Position numbers and translations under genes: made by a program. This document shows positions 1-7,401 of a stretch of DNA of 30,800 bases, in pieces. The stretch lies in NCBI GenBank assembly GCA_007123985.1, contig SLGA01000215.1, positions 1 through 30,800 on the forward strand, given 5' to 3'. Below the pieces are notes generated by a model that saw nothing but the letters and a program-made list of their open reading frames with translations, ran no database searches and had not been told where the DNA came from. Positions within the stretch are counted from its first letter, which is position 1, and each line of letters starts with the position of its first letter. The stretch comes from Balneolaceae bacterium (lineage in GTDB: Bacteria; Bacteroidota; Rhodothermia; Balneolales; Balneolaceae).

Positions 1-1628
1 CAAAGTGGGAAATCGCCGGCAAAGTGTTCAATCAGAATACTAACAAAGCGTTCCATAGAACCAAACGGAGCGCGATGAATGATAACCGGCCTGTGTTTTT
101 CGTTGTCTGAACCTACATAAGTCAGATCAAATCGCTCTGGCATTACATAATCCACCTGGACCGTGCCAAGCTGCCACTTACGGCCAATGGCATCACGAAT
201 AATAAAGTCGATTTTTGGGCCGTAGAAACTTGCTTCACCCTCAACAATTTTATAATCCAATTCGAGTTCATCAGCCACTTCATTGATCTCTTTTTGAGCA
301 CGTTCCCAGTATTCAGAATCACCGCCGTATTTACTTTCGTTGTCATCCCGGAAGGAGAGACGTATATCAACCGGCATTCCAAATGTGTTAAATACATACT
401 GGGTAAGGTTGATAACATGTTTGATTTCATCCTTTAGCTGATCATGCGTGCAGTAAATATGAGCGTCATCCTGAGTAAAACCGCGAACTCTGGATAGGCC
501 ATTCAGTTCACCGGATTGCTCATATCGGTAAACCGTACCAAATTCGGCAAGCCGTACCGGCAGATCGCGATAACTCTTCAGATCATTTGCATAGATGCGA
601 TGGTGATGCGGACAGTTCATTGGCTTGAGCATGTACTCATCATCATCCACTTCCATGGGGTTGTACTGAGAATCTTTATAATAGGGATAATGGCCCGAGG
701 TTTTGTAAAGCTCCAGATTTGCAATATGCGGGGTGATTACCTCCTGATATCCCCGCCGTTTCTGCTCATCTCGCAGAAAAGCTTCAAGTGTTCGCCGCAA
801 AACAGTTCCGTTAGGCAGCCAGAGCGGAAGGCCGGGGCCTACCATACTGTCCATCATGTAGATACCCAGCTCTTTTCCAAGTTTTTTGTGATCCCGCTTT
901 TGTGCTTCTTCAATTTGTTCAAGATGCTCCTCAAGCATTTTCTGCTTTGGGAATGTAATGCCGTAAATTCGGGTAAGTTGCTTGCTGTTTACATCACCCC
1001 GCCAGTATGCACCGGCAACTTTTGTGAGTTTAACAGCTTTGATGGGTGAAGTATCCGGCAGATGGGGACCGCGGCAAAGATCCGTAAAATTTCCCTGCTC
1101 ATAAAATGTAATGGTACCCTCTTCAAGATCGCTGATCAGGTCAACTTTATATTCGTTGTTCTTCTCTTTGTAGAAGTTCAGGGCTTCATCTTTGCTCACT
1201 TCCCTTATTTTGAACTCCGATTTATTTCTGGCCAGTTCCAGCATTTTCTTTTCAATGGCAGCGAGCTGATCTTGCCCGAATGAGAGGTCACCAAAATCGA
1301 TATCGTAATAAAATCCGTTTTCTATAGGCGGACCAATTCCAAATTTTGCATCGGGATAAAGCTCCTGAACAGCTTCTGCCAGTAAATGAGCAGAAGAGTG
1401 CCAGAATGTGTACTGTCCATCTTCTGCCCCCCAGGTATTGATTGATATTCTTCCATCGCGATTAATCGGGCGATTGAGATCCAGAATTTCATCATCAAGG
1501 GTTACACTGTATGCATTACGAGCAAGGCCTTTAGAAATACTTTCTGCTACATCGAGACCGGTACTGTTATTCGGAAATGTTTTTTGGGCGCCGTCAGGAA
1601 AGGTAAGCGTGATAAGATCTTCTGACAT
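1..1628 (-). CDS. thrS: Threonyl-tRNA synthetase, 3' end cut by the window edge
   Basis: Charges tRNA-Thr with threonine in the cytosol. The ATG is at 1628-1626 on the minus strand and 542 codons are visible; bacterial ThrRS is about 640-650 residues, so roughly the last 100 residues (anticodon-binding domain) lie beyond position 1. The visible order is an N-terminal TGS domain (about 1-62), the editing domain starting with the H77-SSA-H81 zinc-type motif, and the class II catalytic core with motif 2 and the MNCPHH segment whose cysteine binds the catalytic zinc. The visible end, GDFPL, is the usual block just before the anticodon domain. A tRNA-Val gene lies 221 nt upstream on the same strand. 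No frameshift seen; product assignment is very secure. Confidence 0.97.
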   Translation of the reverse strand, partial: MSEDLITLTFPDGAQKTFPNNSTGLDVAESISKGLARNAYSVTLDDEILDLNRPINRDGRISINTWGAEDGQYTFWHSSAHLLAEAVQELYPDAKFGIGPPIENGFYYDIDFGDLSFGQDQLAAIEKKMLELARNKSEFKIREVSKDEALNFYKEKNNEYKVDLISDLEEGTITFYEQGNFTDLCRGPHLPDTSPIKAVKLTKVAGAYWRGDVNSKQLTRIYGITFPKQKMLEEHLEQIEEAQKRDHKKLGKELGIYMMDSMVGPGLPLWLPNGTVLRRTLEAFLRDEQKRRGYQEVITPHIANLELYKTSGHYPYYKDSQYNPMEVDDDEYMLKPMNCPHHHRIYANDLKSYRDLPVRLAEFGTVYRYEQSGELNGLSRVRGFTQDDAHIYCTHDQLKDEIKHVINLTQYVFNTFGMPVDIRLSFRDDNESKYGGDSEYWERAQKEINEVADELELDYKIVEGEASFYGPKIDFIIRDAIGRKWQLGTVQVDYVMPERFDLTYVGSDNEKHRPVIIHRAPFGSMERFVSILIEHFAGDFPL

Positions 1629-1849
1629 CAGGTATTTATAAGTTCTTTGTATTTCGATTCATCTAAAAGGTAAGCTGAAAAATAACAAATCCGCAGTTCC
1701 CGAAAAAAGATTTCAACCTGAATTGCGTTGGCGGTTATCAATTCAATTCTGATTGAACAAATAACTGAATTTCGTTGTGCCATTTTTCCAATGAAATTCG
1801 TATTAAGAGCAGACAGGCTAAAGCTGTTTGTGTATAAGGAAAGGGGATG

Positions 1850-1923
1850 TGGGTTCAGGCAGATTCGAACTGCCGACCTCCACGATGTCAACGTGGCGCT
1901 CTAACCAACTGAGCTATGAACCC
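1850..1923 (-). tRNA. tRNA-Val (anticodon GAC)
   Basis: Read on the minus strand this folds as a complete cloverleaf. The 7-bp acceptor stem is GGGTTCA/TGAACCC, the D stem is GCTC/GAGC, the anticodon stem is CCACG/CGTGG with loop TTGACAT, and the T stem is GGCAG/CTGCC with loop TTCGAAT. The anticodon GAC reads GUC/GUU valine codons. The discriminator is A73, as expected for Val. The 3' CCA is not encoded (ACAT follows), so it must be added after transcription. Transcription runs toward thrS, 221 nt downstream. Confidence 0.96.
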
Positions 1924-1929
1924 CGATCT

Positions 1930-1961
1930 CAAATATACCAATGCTTTTTATTGATATGCAA
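1930..1961 (-). promoter_or_regulatory. Candidate Bacteroidota-type promoter of tRNA-Val
   Basis: On the minus strand the box TATATTTG (1937-1930) matches the Bacteroidota -7 consensus TAnnTTTG exactly. An upstream TTG (1961-1959) lies 21 nt away and could be the -33 element. The box ends only 6 nt before the mature tRNA 5' end at 1923, so the implied transcription start lies almost on the tRNA. Seen directly: the motif and spacing. Inferred: promoter function. Confidence 0.5.
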
Positions 1962-1980
1962 TGAAAATAAGTAAAGTGTC

Positions 1981-2011
1981 TTTCAGCTCTTTATAAAGAA
2001 TCGTATTTTAG
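1981..2011 (+). promoter_or_regulatory. Candidate nusB promoter
   Basis: TTTC (1981-1984), 19 nt, then TATTTTAG (2004-2011) resembles the Bacteroidota layout TTTG-N19-TAnnTTTG with about two mismatches. It would start transcription near 2017. That fits a short leader before an ATG at 2039 but leaves no leader for the alternative TTG at 2018. Confidence 0.35.
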
Positions 2012-2038
2012 AGGTCTTTGAAAATTTTGAAAAATTCC

Positions 2039-2500
2039 ATGCAAAACAGAAGAGCCGCACGAGAAGCTGCATTAAAAGCCCTATATGCAGTAGATATAGG
2101 AAAAAATTCTACCGTTGATGCTACACAACATATCATCAAACATACACTGAAAGATGATTTTGATTCAATAAAATTTGCTGAAAAATTACTACTTGTAACC
2201 GTTGATTTTGCTAAAGATCATGATGAAGTGATCGAGCAACACATTAATAACTGGGACGTTAACAGGCTCGCAATTATTGATAAACTAATTTTACGAATGG
2301 CTTTATCTGAATTGCTGAATTTTGATGAAATTCCAACCAAAGTAACAATCAACGAAGCAATAGAACTGGCTAAGCGATTTTCTACAAGAAAGAGTGGAAA
2401 TTTTGTAAATGGAATTCTCGATGCTATCCTAAAAAGTCTGATCAAGGAAAATAAAATCAATAAAAAAGGTAGAGGCCTTATTGAAGCCTCAAGTCGTTAA
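2039..2500 (+). CDS. nusB: Transcription antitermination factor NusB
   Basis: NusB binds boxA RNA with S10 (NusE) in the antitermination complex that acts on rRNA operons. The product is an all-helical protein of about 153 residues. It opens with the family hallmark QNRRAARE, where an Arg-rich start leads into ALKALYA. Its C-terminal half has the typical VTINEAIELAKRFS run followed by SGNFVNGILDAILK. I place the start at the ATG at 2039 because the conserved N-terminus begins right there; an in-frame TTG at 2018 would add seven residues and sits almost on the putative transcription start. The stop TAA shares its last base with the ATG of the next gene (TAATG), so translation of the phosphatase is probably coupled. 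Function is very likely; the exact start is less certain. Confidence 0.93.
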   Translation: MQNRRAAREAALKALYAVDIGKNSTVDATQHIIKHTLKDDFDSIKFAEKLLLVTVDFAKDHDEVIEQHINNWDVNRLAIIDKLILRMALSELLNFDEIPTKVTINEAIELAKRFSTRKSGNFVNGILDAILKSLIKENKINKKGRGLIEASSR

Positions 2501-3162
2501 TGAAAAAAGATATTGTAGCGATTGGAGATATTCACGGTTGTGTACGCACTCTGAAAACGCTCTGGAATAAATTAAAACCATACAAAGACGCCACACATGT
2601 ATTTGTGGGGGATTATATAGACCGCGGGCCCGCCTCTCGTGAAGTTGTGGATTTTTTGCTTGACGTGCGGGTCGACAGGGAGTGCGTATTTCTCAGGGGC
2701 AATCATGAGCAGATGCTTTTGGATGCTCTCAAATCGAATAATGTTGAAAACTGGCTATATAACGGTGGTGATACCACACTCAGGTCATATCATAATCCTA
2801 AATCTGTGAAAGATTTACCGGAAGCTCACCTCAATTTTTATAAAGAAACAAAACTCTACTACGAGACAGACGCATACTTTTTTGTGCACGCAGGTGCACC
2901 TCCACACCAAAGCATTGCAGACAGCAAATCTGATGAAGAATCTTCACATTTCTATTTATGGGGAAGAGAACATCTGAATGCTTTTGAAGTTCCATGGGAA
3001 AAAACAGTAATATTCGGCCATACTCCGCGCCCATATCCTATCAGAAAAAAGAAAATGGTAGGCATCGACACTGGTTGTGTGTATGATGAACTTGGCTACG
3101 GAAAATTAACAGCCGTTGTTCTTCCCGCCATGGATTTTGTTCAGCAGGTTTCTCTTGATTAG
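2500..3162 (+). CDS. PPP-family serine/threonine protein phosphatase (metallophosphoesterase)
   Basis: A 220-residue calcineurin-like hydrolase with a dinuclear metal site. The metal and phosphate ligands appear in the classical order: GDIHG (9-13), GDYIDRG (37-43), RGNHE (66-70), then His130 in the HAG block and His174 in FGHTPRP. GDYIDRG and RGNHE are signatures of the PPP branch, which covers bacterial PP1-like phosphatases and diadenosine tetraphosphatases. The sequence alone does not say whether the substrate is a phosphoprotein or Ap4A. There is no signal peptide, so it should be cytosolic. The ATG overlaps the nusB stop by one base, so the two form one transcript; ychF follows after 66 nt. 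Confidence 0.88.
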   Translation: MKKDIVAIGDIHGCVRTLKTLWNKLKPYKDATHVFVGDYIDRGPASREVVDFLLDVRVDRECVFLRGNHEQMLLDALKSNNVENWLYNGGDTTLRSYHNPKSVKDLPEAHLNFYKETKLYYETDAYFFVHAGAPPHQSIADSKSDEESSHFYLWGREHLNAFEVPWEKTVIFGHTPRPYPIRKKKMVGIDTGCVYDELGYGKLTAVVLPAMDFVQQVSLD

Positions 3163-3228
3163 AACAAACACATCTCTGAATCACCTTACAGATATTTAAA
3201 TCAATTAAATCAATAAACAGTACGAAGA

Positions 3229-4323
3229 ATGAGTTTAAAATGCGGCATTGTAGGCCTTCCAAACGTAGGAAAATCAACACTTTTTAATGCACTAAGTAAT
3301 GCAGGGGCAGAATCTGCAAATTTTCCATTCTGTACCATCGATCCCAATATCGGGTTAGTTCCCGTACCTGACCAACGTCTGAACAGACTGGCTGAGCTTC
3401 TGAAACCCGGACAGGTAATCCCTGCCACAATTGAGTTTGTGGATATTGCAGGGCTTGTTAAAGGAGCTTCTGAAGGAAAAGGTAAAGGAAATGCGTTTCT
3501 ATCCCATATCAGAGAGGTTGATCTCATAGTTCATGTTGTACGTTGTTTTGATGATGATGACATTATCCATGTGGAAGGTTCGGTTGATCCGGAGCGTGAT
3601 GTTAGCATTATTGAAGATGAGCTGATTCTAAAAGATCTTGAAAGTGTTGAAAAACGTGCTGAAAACCTTCGGAAACAGTCGAAAACAGGTGATAAAAAAA
3701 TTAAACAGCAATTTGAAGTTGTTGACGCTCTGAAATCTCATCTGGAAAACGGTTATACTGCCCGCACTTTTGAAGCGGATGAAACCGATAAAGAACTATA
3801 TAAAGATTTGTTTTTACTCTCGGCTAAACCGGTTCTTTATGCATGTAATGTTTCAGAAGAAGATATAAACAGCGGAAACAATTATGTTGACCGTGTTCAG
3901 AAAATAGCAGATCAGTTCAACGATAATCTGGTAACATTTTGCGCTAAAATTGAAGCAGAAATTGCTGAACTGGAACCTGAAGAGAAAGAGATGTTTCTTG
4001 AAGAGCTCGGTGTTGAAAATTCAGGGCTCGACCGCCTGATCCAGGCCGCATACGAAAACCTTGGACTAATCACCTATTTTACAGCCGGACCAAAAGAGGT
4101 GAGGGCCTGGACAATCAAAAGAGGAACAAAAGCACCACAAGCAGCAGGTGTTATTCACACCGATTTTGAACGGGGATTCATTCGTGCTGAAACCATTGCT
4201 TACGAAGATTACTCATCCCTTGGTTCGGAAAAAGCGGCAAAAGAGGCCGGTAAGATGCGCCAGGAGGGTAAAGAGTACGTAGTGAAAGATGGTGATGTGA
4301 TGCTGTTCAGATTTAATGTGTAA
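3229..4323 (+). CDS. ychF: Redox-regulated ATPase/GTPase YchF (OLA1 family)
   Basis: A TRAFAC-class P-loop NTPase that associates with ribosomes and prefers ATP over GTP in the family. At 364 residues it has the standard length. The P loop GLPNVGKS is at 9-16. FVDIAGLVKGA serves as the switch II/G3 block. The usual NKxD specificity motif is replaced by NVSE (in YACNVSEED, about residues 204-212), which is typical of YchF and explains the ATP preference. A coiled-coil-rich helical insert lies around residues 130-180. The C-terminal TGS-like domain (about 280-362) contains the conserved RAWTIKRGTKAPQAAGVIH-type segment. It may be cotranscribed with nusB and the phosphatase, since it is on the same strand after a 66-nt gap. 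Identity is certain; cellular role is known only in outline. Confidence 0.97.
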   Translation: MSLKCGIVGLPNVGKSTLFNALSNAGAESANFPFCTIDPNIGLVPVPDQRLNRLAELLKPGQVIPATIEFVDIAGLVKGASEGKGKGNAFLSHIREVDLIVHVVRCFDDDDIIHVEGSVDPERDVSIIEDELILKDLESVEKRAENLRKQSKTGDKKIKQQFEVVDALKSHLENGYTARTFEADETDKELYKDLFLLSAKPVLYACNVSEEDINSGNNYVDRVQKIADQFNDNLVTFCAKIEAEIAELEPEEKEMFLEELGVENSGLDRLIQAAYENLGLITYFTAGPKEVRAWTIKRGTKAPQAAGVIHTDFERGFIRAETIAYEDYSSLGSEKAAKEAGKMRQEGKEYVVKDGDVMLFRFNV

Positions 4324-4379
4324 TCTGTTTTGCAGGAATGTAAATACCATCAGGCAAAAATAAGCATAACCGGGGCATC

Positions 4380-4946
4380 TTACCGTAAACGGATATCGGC
4401 ATTTCGTTGCGGGAGATTTTCCGGTTCAATACGGTCGTGAACTACCCACGCTTCGGGGTATCGGTTTTTTACAAGGCGTGAAAATTCAATAGCCTGACTT
4501 CTTTCTCTGAAATCTCCGGTTCTAACGCGATAATAAGGCTGACGAAACAGGATGTAAACCTGAGGTTCGAAATCTTCAAAACGCTCGTTTGCCCAAGCTC
4601 TGAAATCATCCTGAAGGGAATCTGCTTCTGCAACGTTACGGGTAGAAATAATCTGAACCCGATAACCGGCGTAACGTTCTGCCTCACTCTCCTCACGGAC
4701 AACTTCTCGTAAGAAAATTTCCGGAACATCGTGTTCTATTGATGCAAAACGATCACTTAGACGGCTTCGGTTTTCGAATAAAAGCCGGTCAAATTCATCC
4801 ATCTGCTCAGCGATATACTCTTCTGCAATCTCTTCATCAATATCAAAAATGGGCCGGTCAGGATCAGCTTCTGTAACCGATTCAGTGGTTCCACAGGCAG
4901 AAATAATTAATGCGGAAATAAAAAAAAGTATACTAAAGTTTTTCAT
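4380..4946 (-). CDS. SPOR-domain lipoprotein
   Basis: A 188-residue secreted lipoprotein. The N-terminus is a type II signal peptide (K3-N, then a hydrophobic run) ending in SAC with the lipidated cysteine at 18. An acidic, probably helical linker occupies about 20-85. The last 90 residues form a SPOR-like fold: YRVQIISTRNVAEAD opens it, then QVYILFRQPYYRVRTGDF and the helix REQA/EFSRLVKNRYP, ending with AWVV. SPOR domains bind denuded peptidoglycan at division sites, so an envelope role is likely. It starts 15 nt after the stop of the half-size aldehyde dehydrogenase and is the last gene of the deoC-led minus-strand unit, an odd partner for central metabolism. It ends facing ychF, with 56 nt between. 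Confidence 0.8.
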   Translation of the reverse strand: MKNFSILFFISALIISACGTTESVTEADPDRPIFDIDEEIAEEYIAEQMDEFDRLLFENRSRLSDRFASIEHDVPEIFLREVVREESEAERYAGYRVQIISTRNVAEADSLQDDFRAWANERFEDFEPQVYILFRQPYYRVRTGDFRERSQAIEFSRLVKNRYPEAWVVHDRIEPENLPQRNADIRLR

Positions 4947-4961
4947 TCTAGAATTATAATC

Positions 4962-5825
4962 TTAAAACCCAACCGGGTGCCAGGTAGTTTTTGTTTCCAT
5001 AAATTTTAGTACCAAATAGGGATTTTCATGATCATCAGAGTACCAGTCATCAGGTGTATAGTGCTCAGTCCTTTTTACATTTATAGATGCATTTTCATCA
5101 ATTAGTTTCCTGAACTTATTATCTGAAATTGAGCTGAATAGAGCATTTACATCTTTGTGGCTGCTTATCGTTTCAGCAGTTTCACTTCGGTATCCTGTCA
5201 GGATATTTACCACGCCGGCGGGTACGTCGGAAGCGTGCAGCACCTCTCCAAAACTTACGACTGGCAGAGGATTTGTTTCAGACGCAAGGAGAATGCAACT
5301 ATTTCCACCGGCAATTACCGGTGCAATCATTGAAATGGCAGAGAGCAGGGGATACTCCTCGGGTGCAATAATACCAACAACCCCAGTTGCATCAGGCGAG
5401 CTGAAATTAAAATGAGCACTGGCCACGGGATTCACTGTGCCAAAAACCTGGCTGATCTTATCTGTCCACCCGGCAAAGTAGATTACTCTGTCGATTGCTG
5501 TGTGTACTTCATGCTTTGCATCTTTTTCTTTTATCCCGGCAAGCTGAAGCTCTCTTAAAAATTGATCTTTTCTTCCTTCCAGCATTTCTGCAATTCTGTA
5601 CAGAACCTGTCCACGGTTGTATGCTGAACGAGAACTCCATCCGCCAAAAGCTGATCGTGCTGTTACTACAGCATCCCTTACATCTTTACGGCTGCATCTG
5701 CAAGCATTAGCAATATGTTTACCTTTTCCATCTTTTATTTGATAGGTGCGGTCTGATTCGCTTCGTGGAAATTTCCCGCCAACATAGGTTTTATAGGTTT
5801 TCAGAACTTCGATTCGGTCTGCCAT
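4962..5825 (-). CDS. Aldehyde dehydrogenase-like half protein lacking the catalytic domain (ALDH16 C-terminal-domain type)
   Basis: A 287-residue protein that aligns with only the NAD-binding half of an aldehyde dehydrogenase: YVGGKFP (14-20), a helical region with YFAGWTDK (116-123), then GVVGIIAPEEYPLLSAI (148-164) and PAGVVNILTG (202-211). At the catalytic Asn position of normal ALDHs (N192 of the neighbour) it has Glu157. The region holding the catalytic Glu and Cys is missing. Instead it ends with a short tail, METKTTWHPVGF. This is how the second, inactive domain of ALDH16 proteins is built. It follows the full-length ALDH gene after 29 nt on the same strand. It is unlikely to be a degraded pseudogene: the frame is intact, the start is clear and the tail is family-like. 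Inferred role: structural or regulatory partner of the upstream enzyme. Confidence 0.85.
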   Translation of the reverse strand: MADRIEVLKTYKTYVGGKFPRSESDRTYQIKDGKGKHIANACRCSRKDVRDAVVTARSAFGGWSSRSAYNRGQVLYRIAEMLEGRKDQFLRELQLAGIKEKDAKHEVHTAIDRVIYFAGWTDKISQVFGTVNPVASAHFNFSSPDATGVVGIIAPEEYPLLSAISMIAPVIAGGNSCILLASETNPLPVVSFGEVLHASDVPAGVVNILTGYRSETAETISSHKDVNALFSSISDNKFRKLIDENASINVKRTEHYTPDDWYSDDHENPYLVLKFMETKTTWHPVGF

Positions 5826-5854
5826 TTGAAAATTAATTTACAAAGTGAAAAAAG

Positions 5855-7384
5855 TTAAAACGTAAGATAAGGGTAGAGGCCATGTAACCCGCCTTCCCGG
5901 CCAATTCCGCTCTCCTTATACCCTCCAAAAGGTGAAGTTGGGTCGAATTTATTGTACGTATTCGACCACATAACACCTGAGCGAATACTTTGGCCCGTTT
6001 TGAAAATTTTGGAACCTTTATCTGTCCAAACACCACTTGCAAGTCCATAAGGCGTGTTGTTGGCCTTTTCGATTGCCTCTTCAGGTGTGCGGAATGTTTG
6101 TATGGTGAGTACCGGCCCGAAAATTTCTTCCTGAACAATGCGATTACTTTGGCTCACATTTGTAAAAAGAGTGGGTTTGCAGAAATACCCATTTTCCGGA
6201 ATCTTGCTTGAACATTGATACATCTCGGCACCCTCATTCACTCCAATTTCAAGATAACTTTGAATACGTTCGAATTGCGCCTTTGAATTGATTGCACCGA
6301 TATCAGTATTTTTATCCAGGGGATCTCCAACTATGAGTGTCTCCATTCGGTCTTTTAACTTCTGAACGAGCTTTTCGGCAACCCCTTCCTGTACCAGGAG
6401 CCGTGAGCCTGCACAGCATACATGCCCCTGGTTAAAGAAAATGGCGTTAACTATTCCCTCTACGGCCTGGTCGATGGGTGCATCCTCAAATACGATGTTT
6501 GGTCCTTTTCCACCGAGCTCTAACGTAAGTTTTTTTCCTGTTCCGGCAATAGATTTCTGAATGATTTTACCCACTTTGGTTGATCCGGTAAAGGCAATCT
6601 TATTTACATCAGGATGATTTACAATTTCAGATCCGGTTGCTCCTGCTCCTGTTACGATATTTACTACACCAGCAGGCAGACCTGCATCGCGACAAATTTC
6701 TGCAAATTTCAAAGCTGTAACAGGGGTTGATTCTGCCGGTTTCAACACAACGGTATTCCCTGTTGCGAGGGCAGGGGCAATTTTCCAGGCCAGCATCAGC
6801 AGAGGGAAATTCCAGGGAATGATCTGACCACAAACACCGAGCGATTTTGGCTTTCGCCCGGGAAAAGCGTAATTCAGTTTGTCGGCCCAGCCGGCATAAT
6901 AGAAGAAATGAGCTGCTGCAAGGGGCACATCTACATCTCGCGATTCGCGAATTGGTTTACCACCATCAATTGATTCGATAATTGCAAGCTCTCTGGCTCG
7001 CTCCTGAATCATTCGGGCAATCCGAAAAATATATTTTCCTCGTTCCTTGCCTGTAAGTTTCGACCAGGTTTTTTCATACGCTTTTCTGGCTGCTTTTACG
7101 GCTTTATCCACATCTTCTGATGTACCCTCGGCAAATTCACAGATAATTTCTTCTGTTGCCGGATTCACTGACTTCATATAACGGCCTTTCACCGGTTCAA
7201 CAAATTCACCGTTAATAAAGTGGTTGTATCGATCATCAATCTTTACATGTTCGCTGCTTTCCGGTGCCGGGCTATATTCCCAAAATGATGCAAAATCAAG
7301 TTTCAGATCGGCATTGGGTGAGGTTGGTTTCGGTGAACCATTGCTTATTTTCTCAAGGGATTCTTTTGTGTTGCTATCAGACAT
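5855..7384 (-). CDS. NAD(P)+-dependent aldehyde dehydrogenase (catalytic, ALDH16 N-terminal-domain type)
   Basis: Oxidises an aldehyde to the acid. At 509 residues it has all catalytic parts: oxyanion Asn192 in IIPWNFPLLM, the nucleotide-binding FTGSTKVGK (265-273), general base Glu289 in TLELGGKGPN, and nucleophile Cys323 in FNQGHVCCAGSR. The conserved PFGGYKESGIGREGG block is near the C-terminus. The protein ends soon after with GLYPYLTF, where ALDH16-type proteins continue into a second domain. It lies 17 nt downstream of deoC, so acetaldehyde from DeoC is a plausible substrate. The N-terminal 40 residues are polar and look extended. The product family is certain; the substrate is inferred from context. 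Confidence 0.93.
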   Translation of the reverse strand: MSDSNTKESLEKISNGSPKPTSPNADLKLDFASFWEYSPAPESSEHVKIDDRYNHFINGEFVEPVKGRYMKSVNPATEEIICEFAEGTSEDVDKAVKAARKAYEKTWSKLTGKERGKYIFRIARMIQERARELAIIESIDGGKPIRESRDVDVPLAAAHFFYYAGWADKLNYAFPGRKPKSLGVCGQIIPWNFPLLMLAWKIAPALATGNTVVLKPAESTPVTALKFAEICRDAGLPAGVVNIVTGAGATGSEIVNHPDVNKIAFTGSTKVGKIIQKSIAGTGKKLTLELGGKGPNIVFEDAPIDQAVEGIVNAIFFNQGHVCCAGSRLLVQEGVAEKLVQKLKDRMETLIVGDPLDKNTDIGAINSKAQFERIQSYLEIGVNEGAEMYQCSSKIPENGYFCKPTLFTNVSQSNRIVQEEIFGPVLTIQTFRTPEEAIEKANNTPYGLASGVWTDKGSKIFKTGQSIRSGVMWSNTYNKFDPTSPFGGYKESGIGREGGLHGLYPYLTF

Positions 7385-7401
7385 AATGGTACAAGTTCAG
7401 C

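Noticed and set aside
516..1049. A 177-codon plus-strand open frame
   Set aside because: It lies antisense to the clearly real thrS, has no recognisable domain and an unnatural composition; it is a shadow frame.
4327..4358. Hairpin TTTTGC...GCAAAA after ychF as a terminator
   Set aside because: Only 6 bp with a loop of about 20 nt and no good T-run beyond; too weak to call.
4962..5825. Half-size aldehyde dehydrogenase as a frameshifted or truncated pseudogene
   Set aside because: The frame is intact, it has its own start after a short gap, and it ends with a distinct family-like tail that matches the ALDH16 second domain better than a random truncation.
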